The position numbers and the translations under genes are program-made. Positions 35,076 to 45,900 of a stretch of DNA of 64,000 nucleotides are shown piece by piece. Origin of the DNA: Endothia cerciana (taxonomy: Eukaryota; Ascomycota; Sordariomycetes; Diaporthales; Cryphonectriaceae); assembly GCA_026119935.1 (NCBI GenBank), contig JALRMH010000022.1, positions 310,001 through 374,000 of the forward strand, written 5' to 3'. The notes beneath the pieces were generated by a model. The model worked only from the letters and a program-made list of their open reading frames with translations, did not search any database and had not been told where the DNA came from. Position 1 is the first letter of the stretch. The number at the start of each line of letters is the position of its first letter.

Positions 35076-36378
35076 ATGGCAGACTCCATGCCGCAGAACG
35101 GCCGAAGACCGTCCAAGGTCGAGATCGCGGAGGAGGCCGGGTACGACCACGCTGATGATATCGAATTCGCCTTGCACCGGGCCAGGACGACCGGTGCGGT
35201 CTCGATCTCGGCGGAGCTCTTTGAGAAGCTGTACCTGTCTCCCAAGAACGAGGTCAGCGGGCAGTTGAGGAAGACGTTTGGGAACCCAACACCAATGTTA
35301 GCACCTAGCCCTCCACTTGTATCCACTGCCGCCTCGGGCCTTCATGACATTGCCGACTGACGAATTGTGCTCCACAGTGGCCTCGTCGGCTTCCTTCTCT
35401 GCCTGAGCCCCTTGTCCTGCTCGCTCATGGGATGGCGAGGCGCGAGTAATACTGGTGCCGCAGGAATGTAAGCGAGTCTCCCTCACCGGTTCCGCTCCTA
35501 CACAGCTCCTGTCGCAGACCGAGGAGGCACAGAGGTCGGGAGGGGCCATGGAAGGGGAGGCTGACGTGACGGACCACAGTCCCGACTACTTCTTCTTCGG
35601 CGGCGTGCTTATGATCCTCGGTGGCATCCTGGAGTGGGTGCTCGGCAACAGCTTTCCCTCCGTCGTCTTTGTCACCTTCGGCGCCTTCTGGCTCACCTTT
35701 GCGGGGACCCTCAACCCGGACTTCGCCACGTATTCCTCATTCGCCGCCAGCGGGCAGCCTGCGTCTACCGGGATTGAGACGACGGGGTTCAATGCCGGCT
35801 TTGGTCAGTCAACCCACGTCTGCCTTCACCCTCCCCCTTGCCCAACCAGACCACCCGGGGCTGTCAAGAGATGGCAAGCTCGACGCTCTTCTGGACGGGA
35901 CGATTTTCTGACAACACACCCCTCCAGGCTTCTTCCAGTTGTTCATGGGCCTCGCGTGCTTCTGCTTCCTGCTCGGCTCCCTCCGGACAAACATATGCTT
36001 CGTCTTCATCTTTTTCACGCTGGGCCTGGCATTCACGATGTTGACGGCTGCATATTGGTTCCTTGCTGAGGACTATTCCGGAAACGCGGCCAGGGCATCG
36101 AGATTCATCGTGGTGAGTGTCATGAAAGACCCACCCCCTCCCTTGGGCCCGCAATATCCTTGTGGAGGGCGTAGTTTGCTGACAATCCCATGCCCGACTA
36201 GGCTGGCGGTGCCTTCGCCTTCGTGACATGCGTGTTTGGCTGGTGGATCTTCTTGGCTATCATCCTTGAGTCTGTAGATTTCCCAATCTCGTTGCCGGTT
36301 GGAGATCTCTCCAGGGTGGTCAAGGGGCGAACGCAGAGGTTGGCTGCTCGTGATGCTCATCGAAAGGGGGAGATCTAA
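35076..36378 (+). CDS. GPR1/FUN34/YaaH (AceTr) family acetate-type carrier
   Basis: Plasma-membrane carrier for acetate or related monocarboxylates (Ady2/AcpA family), six helices. Exons 35076-35296, 35378-35467, 35580-35803, 35928-36112 and 36202-36378 give 298 residues. The signature at the first helix reads NPTPIGLVGFLL (family NPAPLGL), followed by CSLMGWRGA, PDYFFFGGVLMILGG, an FAGTL turn, GFGFFQLFMGL, SLRTNICFVFIFFTLG and FAFVTCVFGWW. All four introns (81, 112, 124, 89 nt) were placed by canonical ends and by matching these helices; each keeps the frame. The N-terminal ~65 residues are polar with an acidic AEEAGYDHADD patch. The ATG at 35076 has another in-frame ATG four codons later. 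Members are often repressed by glucose; no site is claimed here. Confidence 0.92.
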
Positions 36379-38179
36379 ACTTGGCAGGATAATGAATGAC
36401 AGCAGGAGAGGGTTCTTGGTCACAGCCAGACAGTACTATAGCTGAGGTTTTGCTTGGTTAGTGGAAGGATCAGACGCGGAGACATCTGGACGGACGCATA
36501 CCCATAGGCACGGAAGACTTGCTGTCTTCCAAGGTTACAGAAGCCGTCATGCTCCTGTACCGACTACAGCCTTGAATCCAAGGAGCATTTCGCCTTCAAA
36601 ATTAGCATACCCAAAAGGAAATTCAAAGGTATCGATTTATGTACATGCTGGTCAAGGGTGGGCCTGACATTGCTCAGGGCTTGTTCAATTAGACATCGAT
36701 GGAGCGTCTCTCTAAGTAGAGGACACCAGCATGCAGGATTCCAAGGGCAATGTTTTTCCACTGGCAGATGAAAAAGGTGTCCTCAGCGTTCTTCGCTGTT
36801 TCATAGCATCAATACTGTGTTGATTTGCGTCAAATATCATCAATAGATCTTTTCATTCAAGTCGAAATAGTAGTGGTGGTTTTGGCTATTTCAACACCGC
36901 CCCCCCCCCCCCCACTTCCACCCCAAACATGCTCTAGACTCCGATCACAAAGCTTTGGAATTGTGGCTGCGCCCCCTATTCTAGTCTGAAAAAATGAATT
37001 CAGACTCTTTCCTCAGTCACGTTGGATAGCCTTACCTCCTTGTCTTGAGACGCAAGACCGTACGTTGATACGATATGAGCAGCGGGCTGGCCGCTCCGTG
37101 GCATTCTTTGGCCCTTCTTGCCTCTTCTCTGCCTTGTTGCTGCAGGCCGGACAATTTGGTCCTCTGAAAGGATGAGAGAACAGGTGCCTGTTTGGTTCTC
37201 GCCCAGAAGACCACTTCTAGGGAATCAGAAATCTAATTCAATGATGATTATAGGAAGCAGTTGGACTCGGGCAAATACTACTTGGCTTTCACTTGATACG
37301 CCTAGTACGCAACAAGGCGCACAAGGCAAACAGATAGAAACAGCTGGACCTTGGCCATATTTTAGCAAACGATCTCCTATAACTTATTATAAGTATCCCG
37401 CTTTCTTGTAGCTATGTTCATGTCTGAGGGCTCATTCATCTGCTTCTGCGTTGCTCAAGCTGGCCATCCGCAGTGATCGTACTCCCAAAGAAGTCCAGAG
37501 GTCTTTTATCAGGACACCTCTCAGACTCCTCATCTAGGTTTTCTTATCCTCTTTACTGCCCTACGCAGTCTCGATAAAGTTAAAGATAACCCAGCATTCA
37601 CACTGATCATTGTTCTGGTGGAACGCACCTCCCTCCTGCCTTTGGTTCTTCCCGTGATTCGTCTCAAGGTTGTGCATCAGAGGCAAGAGCTCCAGAAGCT
37701 TCGTCTGAGTGCTTCTGTGCATTCAAAACGGAATATATTCCACCCGACCAGGTCTATCACGGCTTTCAGAAAGGTTCGAGACTGTTGACAGCAAGAGGAG
37801 TAGCAAGGCAGAACCTGTCTTCTGACTGGAAAGTTCTGGCCTAGAAATTGTCACATTGTGCTAGCATCACTGTTTCATCGCCTTCCTTTGCTTCATTGTG
37901 CCCCACAATTTCACAAGGAGCTCGTCGTCAAACCCTCAATCCATCCTCTCCTCTTCCCTCCCAACTCTCCCACCATGGCAGCGTGGCAATACCTTACCGA
38001 CAGAAGGGCCTAGTTTGCCCCTTCTCCTTGTTTTCACTATCGCCTAGGTAAGCCATCGTTGAACTCATTGCATCTTCTTTCGCAGCCTCCACCTTGCCTA
38101 TTGGCGACAGACAACAACACACACACACACACACATATTGTTTGTTCTCCTCCATTACCTCCAGTCCCTGATTCCTCTT
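36379..38179. other. Intergenic, relatively A/T-rich
   Basis: 1.8 kb with a poly-C tract at 36900-36913 and an (AC)n microsatellite at 38117-38135 just before the small gene candidate. No coding motif seen. Confidence 0.5.
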
Positions 38180-38531
38180 ATGCCCCGATTGCCCTTTGTC
38201 TATAGCAACTCTCGGTTAAACCACAGCCACCATGACAAGCCGAGGTGGTACATCGGGTGGGCGGTAGAGCCCACGATAATAACCCGGCGGAGATCTCCCA
38301 GTAAGTCTTCTGTGTTTTACATATTCATAGTGTTGGAGTTTTGTACGTCATATCTGGCATTTTGGCCGAGACGCCTTCACAGACTTCAGAGCAGTCCTTG
38401 TCCTGCGAGAGAGACGAGACGACTCGCAGCACAATGTCCGATACTTTGCAGAGGATGAAGATGGACCGGGACCACGGTCGAATGTCTACCTTGTGAGAGT
38501 CCAGCTGAAGGACAGAATGTTCTACATCTGA
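38180..38531 (+). CDS. Small two-exon hypothetical protein (89 aa)
   Basis: Not recognised. Exons 38180-38300 and 38383-38531 join across an 82-nt intron with a perfect GTAAGT donor and TTCACAG acceptor, phase 1, restoring an 89-residue frame. The spliced protein has coding-like composition: an aromatic patch (DKPRWYIGWAVEP), a junction reading RRRSPNFRAVLVLRERRD, an acidic AEDEDGPGPRSN turn and a β-like VYLVRVQLKDRMFYI end. No signal peptide or helix spans. It could be a short genuine gene or the 5' part of a larger decayed one: about 300 bp further on, a frame reads VHLFVSFDEAHKT (around 38816-38854). The start is the first ATG in frame after the (AC)n tract. Confidence 0.5.
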
Positions 38532-39008
38532 GCAGAGCAGTTGAACAGAATCTCAACAAGCCAATCATCTCCAGTGAGGAACCTTCCAGCGGGACGTCGC
38601 AAGTACAAAATTTCGCGCATACAGTACCGGTAGTAACAGATTTTGGGCCCTTTCCGGTGTGGACCTACATTAGACAGGATCTTTCCAGACGCTTGGGCTC
38701 GGATATTGGAGGCATAGATTTGAGATCCCCTTGGGTAATCTAACGTTGCGTTCTCTGAAAATGATAATCTCTTGTTGGTGACTGCTTAAGACGTCCTCGA
38801 TTGGCCTCCCAGAAGTTCATCTCTTTGTATCATTCGATGAAGCTCACAAGACTTGACTACCGCGACAATGTTGATGCCTCACCCACTTTTACCTGAAGTG
38901 GCCTCGGATGTGGTGACCTGCTTTCAGAAGTGTATTTCCCTCCATCGAAACTCGCTAAAACTGTGCAAGGTTAAGAATAATCTCACTCCCGTATTATACT
39001 CAAGTAAC
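38532..39008. other. Gap with a possible downstream coding remnant
   Basis: Short coherent frames interrupted by stops; the clearest is an FDEAH motif at 38833-38847. Possibly continuation of the small gene upstream, now broken. Confidence 0.3.
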
Positions 39009-39977
39009 TTATGCGGACGCGTGCTTGACCTTGTTTACACCCCCGTCAATAACTATTTCCTGTCCCGTGACAAATCCAGCCGAGATTAGCCACACGATCG
39101 CCTCTGCGACGTCTTCACCGTACCCGATGCGCCCTACTGGGTGATGCCTATGTCGAATTCCATCGATCCCTTTTGTCCACCACATCTTCTCCGGTGCCTC
39201 ATCTGCCTCCCTGCATTCGTGATCCACGAAGGTGAAGCCAGGCAGAATCGCGTTGCACCTGATACCCCATTGAGCGCCCGAGACCGACATGGCCTGTGTG
39301 AGACCGAGGACCCCTGCCTTTGAAGCTGCGTAGCCTTCGCAGTTGGGTTCTGACTGCTTTGCGCGGAAGGAGGAGATGTTGATAATACATCTACTCTGGA
39401 GCTCAGGTCGAGCAAAGCGGCGTCTGATACTCTCCGGGATGAACCCCACGGAGGCCTGCGCGGCTTCCGGCCTCAGCACAGCTTCGTTCGCCTGAGCTCT
39501 CTCGTAGTCTTTCGTTTTCATGAAGGGAATGCAGGCCTGACTGACGAGAAAAGGCGCCGTGAGGTTTGTTGCCAGATAGGCCGCCCAGTCATCTAGTACC
39601 GCCGGATCCTCCATTGTCCGTCTCTCCTGGAACTGAGCCCTCGCAATGCCAGCGTTGTTAATCAGCACGTCGATCTCGCCGCCCGGAAAGAACAAGGCTG
39701 CGTGCTGAATTGTCGACATTATCGCGGCAGGATCTCTCAGATCACAGGCCTCGTAGCCCACGAGACCCCCTTCTGCCGTTGCGTCTGCCGACCTCTCGGC
39801 CAGTACCTTCGGGATGTGCTTCGTCGCCGTGTAGACCAGCTCCGGCTCGTTGATGTCGATGAGAAAGACGTTATGCTCCAGCGAGGCCAGGTGGCGCGCA
39901 GTCACCCTCCCGATGCCCCGCGCCGCACCGGTAATGACGATGTTCTTGCGCGCCGACGTCTCTCGTGTTGCACCCAT
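39009..39977 (-). CDS. Short-chain dehydrogenase/reductase (SDR)
   Basis: NAD(P)-dependent oxidoreductase of the classical SDR fold, intronless, 322 residues. The cofactor site is VITGAARGIG near the N-terminus, followed by an acidic FLIDIN strand end that favours NAD. NNAG (INNAGIAR) is present, and the catalytic set is Ser in IINISSF with GYAASKAG supplying Tyr and Lys. The C-terminal IVIDGGVN is typical. Compared with standard members there is extra sequence after the NNAG strand (a Glu/Arg/Ala-rich stretch ending ESIRRRFARPELQ). An in-frame ATG at 40067 would add 30 polar residues; the shorter start is chosen because the Rossmann strand follows it directly. Substrate unknown; 3-oxoacyl-ACP-reductase-like sequence overall. 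Confidence 0.9.
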   Translation of the reverse strand: MGATRETSARKNIVITGAARGIGRVTARHLASLEHNVFLIDINEPELVYTATKHIPKVLAERSADATAEGGLVGYEACDLRDPAAIMSTIQHAALFFPGGEIDVLINNAGIARAQFQERRTMEDPAVLDDWAAYLATNLTAPFLVSQACIPFMKTKDYERAQANEAVLRPEAAQASVGFIPESIRRRFARPELQSRCIINISSFRAKQSEPNCEGYAASKAGVLGLTQAMSVSGAQWGIRCNAILPGFTFVDHECREADEAPEKMWWTKGIDGIRHRHHPVGRIGYGEDVAEAIVWLISAGFVTGQEIVIDGGVNKVKHASA

Positions 39978-40725
39978 TTGTGTTGATCTCGTTGATCTCT
40001 TGTGTATGTGAGGTCTCCCCTGGCGGAAACAGGCTGACCGCTGCAGGCCCCGTTGGAGGTCCTCCATCTAATATATCCATCTGCCTGTGAGTATTTAGCC
40101 GGCCAGCCACCGAAGTCCCCTTCCGAAACCCCCTTGCCACGCACGACCTACGTCACGAAAGGCATACGGCTGGGCGGACCGTCTGCGCCTTGGCAGTGTA
40201 GCCTCAGCATTATTCTGTGTGCTCCCGACAGCACCGCAGGACCGGTACTGTAAGTGGTTTCATCTATCCTGAGGGCCGAGATGGCTGCGCAGGTCATCAA
40301 GACATAGTGCTCATTCTTGGATTAAAGTCTGATATGTACAAGAATTAAGCTAGAGTCTTTAGGCAGTGACTCTACCGTCGAGAACATGGAGAAAAGATCC
40401 AGACCGTCCGTCGCGCCCGCTCGGTCCATCCCGAATGCCTTATTTTTGGAACCGTTCCCGCTATGATCACCAGCCTGTCCCTTGTTGTCCTCCTAGCCGC
40501 TTTACCACCCAGCTACCTTCTCGACCGTTTCGCTGTCGGCCACACTGGCTCGACATCTCGAACCTCGACAGCCATATGTCTATGCTGTCGACCTTGCCGC
40601 CACCCCTGGGTGTCCCCGGCCTCTGCCAGTCCGCGGTCGTGTCTCGTGTGCTCCCAATATGTTCTGTAGTCCGGCTCTGCAGCACCTGGGGTCTCCCCAG
40701 CTCATCTTTCGGGGCCGGAAGCAAC
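39978..40725. other. Intergenic between SDR start and Ras-like 3' end
   Basis: About 750 bp containing the SDR promoter and Ras-like 3' UTR, both on the minus strand. No gene seen. Confidence 0.6.
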
Positions 40726-41516
40726 CTATTCCCGGTGCAGGAAGCTGTTGAACTTCTTCAGAAACTTCATCTTGCCCGGTTTTGGCGTCTTGATACCCAT
40801 GCCGGCCAGCTCCTCGTTGCGCTGTCTTTGCTCCTCCTCGGTCACCTCCCGCTTGCGTCGTCGATCCGCGCGGACGACCGAGAAGAATGCCTCCTCCACG
40901 TTGGTGCCCAGCTTGGCGCTCGTCTCGACGAAGCCACACCCTAGCTTCTTCGCCAGGCTCGAGCCCTCCAGAGTGCCGACCTCCCTCCGCGTGTCGAGGT
41001 CGCACTTGTTGCCGACCAGGACGACGAGGCTCGGGGCGAAGGGGAGGTCGTCGGCGGCGGGGTGCCGCCTGGTCTCGTCGAGCTTGCGCTTCGTCTGGAT
41101 CACCTCCTCGAAGAGCCTCTCCGCGGCCTGGAAGCTTGAGCGCCGCGTCACGTCGAACACGATGACGAAGAGCTCGTTCTGTCGTATCCACTGCTCCCGC
41201 AGGGCGCCGTACTCCTCCTGCCCGGCCGTGTCGAGAATCTCCAGGTGGCTGGGGATGCCGTCGATGACGCACTGGCGCCTATAGCTGTCTTCCAGTGTGG
41301 GGTCGTACGTCTCGGAGAAGACGTGCTTTGTGAGCTGCGGAGCCTTGTCAGTGTCACCCATTTTTTTTGTTTTAGACTTTTCCCTTGCTGGAAAGTTCCG
41401 GATATCAAAAATGACTCGAGACGCACGTTCACTGTCAATGAGGTCTTGCCCACACCACCCTCGCCCAGCATCGCGATCTTGTCGGTGATCTTGCCCGCCC
41501 CTGGTGACATCGCCAT
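40726..41516 (-). CDS. Ras-family small GTPase lacking a CAAX box
   Basis: GTP-binding switch protein, 232 residues from exons 41427-41516 and 40726-41334 (92-nt intron, GTGCGT/CGCAG, phase 0). Motifs: P-loop GEGGVGKTSLT (G1), effector region YDPTLEDSYRRQ (G2, Ras-like), DTAGQEEY with the catalytic Gln (G3), NKCD (G4) and ETSAK (G5). Between G3 and G4 there is an insertion around KLDETRRHPAADDLPF. The C-terminus is polybasic (KPGKMKFLKKF) and stops at LHRE, with no cysteine for prenylation. Ras proteins usually need CAAX lipidation for membrane attachment, so this one may attach through its basic tail, be cytosolic, or have an unseen 3' exon. No in-frame splice donor giving a CAAX end was found by eye. 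Confidence 0.9.
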
Positions 41517-43299
41517 CTTGACTGTGGCCCGGGGTAACCTGTGTGAACCGACTACTGTTCTTCCGGCGGGACCCGACTAGTGCTATCCTGCTTTACTGGT
41601 ATCGACGATCGGACGGTCTTCGGCGTTGACTATGAGCGACAGGCATCTAGGGGGGGGGGGGGGGGGAAGGGTCTCGTGGCGAACGAGTGATCGAGCGAGG
41701 CAAGCAAGTATGCAGGCAAGCAGGCAGGCGGGAGGGAGAGGGGGGAACAAGCAAACAACAACAAAAAACAAAACAAAAAAGAAGGTTGCGGGCGGGCGGG
41801 CGGTCGAGAACCCGCGGAGGATTTCTCGAGTTCTGCGCCCAGGCTCCTCTCCTGCACACGCGGAGGTTACCCCTGATCCTCGCGGTGGAGCCGCCCAGGA
41901 GTGGTATCCGGTGGTCCTCAGGTGCTCAACAAACACCCCCCCCCCCCAGCGTGGCCAATGGACGACTCGGCCGACAATCTCGCGGCCAATCTCGGCTAGC
42001 AAGAGGGATCCGTACGGGGCCTCGCGAACAGGGGCGGGCCGTCCCCCCCGGATCAGGCTGGTGTGGTTCGCCGGGGGCCCACAGCGGCGCTGGTGACACG
42101 TGGGGAGATTGGCGGTAGGTTTGGGCCGTTACCGGTCCGCCGGGCTGGGAGCAGATTGCGGCGTGTCTAGTCGCGTCTCGGCCCTCAGGGGAAAGGAGGG
42201 AGTGGCCTCTTCTCTGGTGATCCTTCTTGTCGGGTCGGGAGAGGTGTCTGGGACAACAGCTGATCCTCGAGCGACTACAAAGAGGGGGGGAGAATCCGCA
42301 GCCTGAGGCCCAACACTGGCGGTGGGGCTTACTGTTCTTCCCCGGGCCCTCCTGCGCGCACAGCCTGTGAGTAATCGAGGGGCGCCTTGTGTCTATGAGC
42401 ACGGGAGTTCGGGATCTGACGTGAGATTCACGGGAGTGGCCTCTTCTTCCACACCGTGAACCGCCTTGTTGCATCTTATGTCTTGCAGCAGCAGGTTTAG
42501 GTGGGTCACGGCCTCGTACCGAGCAGGGTGACCAGATCTTTCGAGACGAGGACTGCCGGGTGGTCTCAATTTGAGTTTACGAAGGTGGGATGATCAAACT
42601 GCTCGCCACGTACATTCCCATGTAGAGGCGCCGCCCGCACTTGTGAAGTCCGGAGGCCTCTGTTTGACCCCTCCTGGGTTCGTCATACCCTTATGGACGT
42701 ATCCGGACGGGCGGATTCATCATGCAACGTCGCACTATTAACGTATGGTCCGCGCGGCTATCCTCATTTCAGGGTCCTGTCCTCTAGGGATCAGACGAAA
42801 ATGAGCCTAGTGCAATAATTTAAAGACGGAGAGAGGGGCAGGAGGTCGTGGGCTAGCTAGGGTCACCGCCCTCCGCGGAATGAGCTTCCTCAGGCTGCGA
42901 GCTTAATTACTCGAGTACGGATATAGCACACGTCCGAAATTGTACCGGGATGGGCTTCGCTATTGAGAGTCGATGTACATTATTGATGATTTAACGCCGG
43001 CAACTACCTCCCGCATCGCTTGACGCTCCACTACGATTTGACCATGTTGATTTCTCAACCTGTTCACGCCGCCTCTCACCTGTCACTTGTCTAGCTAGAT
43101 CTTACCGAGCTGCTTCGGTACCTTGGTATGCTGTCAAGGCGGGGGGCATTCACAACCGTCTCGTCTGCCCTATTCGCCTGCCTCAGCAAACCCGTCATAT
43201 TTCAAGGCAAGAAATTCCAGTGATCTGATCCAGATACCCGAAACTCAACAATCCGGTACCAAGTAGTTTAAGAGGATGTCATCAACTATGTCACATCAT
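41517..43299. other. Upstream of the Ras-like gene; G/C-tract rich
   Basis: Contains a 17-nt poly-G run (41650-41666), a (GCAA)-like and A-rich stretch at 41703-41781 and a C-run at 41937-41948. No supported gene. Confidence 0.55.
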
Positions 43300-44330
43300 C
43301 ATCTCGCATCCACAGGTCCGGGACTTTTGTTGGCTGTCCTCATACCCCCTGCAACAACACATCCTTCCCAAAGGCATGCCCGGTGCCCCTGGGCCGGCCG
43401 TCTCGGCAGCATTTTCCATCCAGGCCAGAGCTGCTCCAGACACCTGAGGCTCTTTTGCCCAGGCGGCAGGATCAGCCTCCGAATTCTCCGTGGTGATATT
43501 CCCAACCGGACTTTGAGTAGCATAACCTTCGGGTTCATCGCCAACCCTCCGGCAAGTATGTTGTAAACTAGCACCTTCTGAGGAGGCTGATCAGCCTTCT
43601 TAGACGGCCAATCTTCTAGTAATGGGCTTGTCTTCTGGAGCACGGGCCCCCCTTCTCATGTTTCTTCATCTCTGAAGATGGTTCGTTTTCTGGGAGCCGA
43701 TTCTCCCTGATTGGCTGCTCGCCTTGAGGTTGGACCTGCTCCTTATTAAACTTGCTCTCCTTGGCAGGCCTCTCGTAATGTCTTGGCTACCCTTGCCCTG
43801 AAGGCTGATTGGTTCCTGAATGATCTCTCGTTCTTCAAAGGCTCGTCATTCTTTCGCAGTCCGCCGTTTTTGAGAAGTATGCTCGTGCCAAGGGAAGCAT
43901 CCCATTCCTGGGCGGTTGTAACACGATCATGAGGTCCTCCTTTTTTTTTTTGGGCCAGGTGGTTTGTCCCCTGGAGTTCCCATGATCTCTGAGCGACCCT
44001 TTTCTTCTGGAGATGGGTTGTCAGGAGGGGTCTCGTTCTTGACTGCCGGGTTATGCTCAAGATGGTGCTTCATGCCTGGCTCAGTCGGGGACATCTGGGA
44101 AGTTATTGCTGGCTTTAGACTGCCTACCTTGGCATGGGCGGCAGGAAGATGGCCAGTATCTCACTGGCTGTTGGCGCTGCGCCCCGAAACGTTGCCGTCG
44201 TCCATAAGCCCTTGGCGACTTTGGTCCTGCTGACTTTTCCAACGTTATGTCGACCATTCCGAGGGGTTGTGGTGTTAGCTCGAGGCCTGGTCCAGACCTG
44301 AACATAGTGAAGGGGCGCCATAATCGATTA
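43300..44330 (-). pseudogene. Degenerate hydrophilic coding remnant, frameshifted
   Basis: Not recognised. On the minus strand, successive blocks in different frames have coherent hydrophilic composition. Block 1 (about 44300-44210) reads LEKSAGPKSP. Block 2 (44220 to ~43930) continues through one TGA at 44161-44163 as SPTEPGMKHHLEHNPAVKN and NPSPEEKGRSEIMGTPGDK. An 11-nt A run (43941-43951 region) then shifts the frame into NDEPLKNERSFRNQSAFR. Later blocks read NKEQVQPQGEQPIRENRLP and NITTENSEADPAAWAKEP. This is what a Glu/Pro/Lys-rich disordered protein looks like after several one-base indels. Chance cannot be excluded for any single block; together they suggest a dead gene. Confidence 0.4.
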
Positions 44331-45256
44331 CGGAACACACCACCACGCAAGCAACGACGCTCATATATTGACCGTTGAAGACACATTATATATTAACGGT
44401 AACAGTGGAGGTGATACATATGAGGCCTCTCGGGGACGCAAGTGACACAGATATGGTCTGAGATGAATATATGCTTCCTTGATGACGAATACAGCACCAC
44501 CACTAAGGAATGGTCAATATTGTCTCGGAGTGACTCGCGAGGTTGGTAATGTCCTCAGTAGGCTTGTAACATGCGGGATAGAGAGATGTACGGACAAAGT
44601 AAGAGTTTGGCAACAAGTACCTCGGCATAGGGCGATCTAGGTATGCTCCAGGGAGCAAGTCTCTTGGACAAGAGGATCTAGGCTAGGCTGAGGCAGCTCC
44701 TAAGGAGGCCTTCGGACCAAGCAAAGATTTAAGCCCTGAGCCCCATCATATCGCAACCAGGCATCTCAGACTGGCGTCGGGATGAGTCCGTCCCATTCGC
44801 TCGAATTCATAAGCGAACTTCCCATACTGCAGTCTAGACAAGCTTTGCAAACGAGCCTGCTGGTGAGCAGCAGCCACCTGTCACCTCCCCGACTACCAAG
44901 CCGGGGGCCCAGTGCTACGCATACACATCTCAGTATATACATGATGCTCGTGTGGCTGCTGCAAAGGGGTTGCGCTAGCTTCTACACATCTCACTTTGTC
45001 CATATAGATGGCGAGCTAGGCTCCTGGCGAACAATCGCCTCGAAGTAAGTCACTACTATTTCAGAAGATGTTATTAAAGCAGCGTGTCCTATGCATCTTG
45101 ACCAAGAGACCCTAGGAGAACGCTTCTGCAACAGTAAGGTTGGCGAGTAGGAGTCTGGGGAAGCCTCCTGGGCCCGAGTTGAACCCCGACGTCCCGGAAT
45201 CGTCGTCAAAGGTTGAGTGGAGTTTGTCTATGTGCGGTTTCACTAGTGAGTGTTCG
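44331..45256. other. Intergenic, no gene supported
   Basis: Relatively A/T-rich, with tata/atat stretches near 44390-44480. No coding motif. Confidence 0.5.
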
Positions 45257-45900
45257 CTACCTCAGATCGCGTAATGCATTGCGGAACATGTCAGTCACAA
45301 ATGACGCATCCCAGATTGGTACCATGTTGGAGGCCAGGACGACATTGTATCCTAACTCTTGTGCAAGGAAAAGGCCCTCAGATGCTGTTCAGGTGGGTGT
45401 TCAGACCAGGGTAGAGTATATGGTGAACCCCGTACACGGGCGGCTAGAGGCGGGCTATGGAAAGGCTATTTCGACCGTCCAGCCGAGGGTTCCGGGCCCT
45501 GCCAAATGGGCTCATCTCACCACAGGGGTCCCGTGAGGGCCAGGTGGCCTCTGGGGGTGCTGGGAACGCTGGAGGAGCTGGCTCGACTCACAGTAATCCT
45601 GTACACGTAAATAGGACCACTGGGCGGGAGATCTGTTGCGTAGCTCTCTGTCCCGGTCGAACAAACACCATACCCATTTGCAATCGGCAGACGGCCAAAA
45701 CCCACAACGACACCGGCTACTGATGGGGACAGGTTGTTGTCTGCCCGTAGCCGTATTGGAGACGAGGGGGGTTTGAAGTTGGTGAGCCTCATCAGGCTGT
45801 GGACAGGTGGAGTGCATGGCGGGGTTGGTATGTTCTTCCTGTAGCGATACATGCTGTCATCAGGTCCTGCTAAGCCTTCCCCTAGCTGGAGATCATCCAC
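45257..45900 (-). pseudogene. Possible two-exon gene or remnant, unrecognised
   Basis: A first frame from the ATG at 45900 runs 103 codons to a GTGAGT donor at 45591. A second frame, from about 45376 to the stop at 45257, reads GLFLAQELGYNVVLASNM and VPIWDASFVTDMFRNALRD, which looks like a Rossmann-type strand-helix end. Joining them across a 215-nt gap keeps the frame (142 residues), but the gap is long for this genome. It contains another coherent stretch (GVHHILYPGLNTHLNS) in a different frame, so a frameshifted three-part gene is equally possible. There is a weak resemblance of the C-terminal part to isochorismatase-like hydrolase ends; I do not assign it. Confidence 0.35.

Noticed and set aside
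39978..40067. 30-residue N-terminal extension of the SDR
   Set aside because: Possible but polar and unlike SDR N-termini; the ATG at 39977 leads directly into the Rossmann strand.
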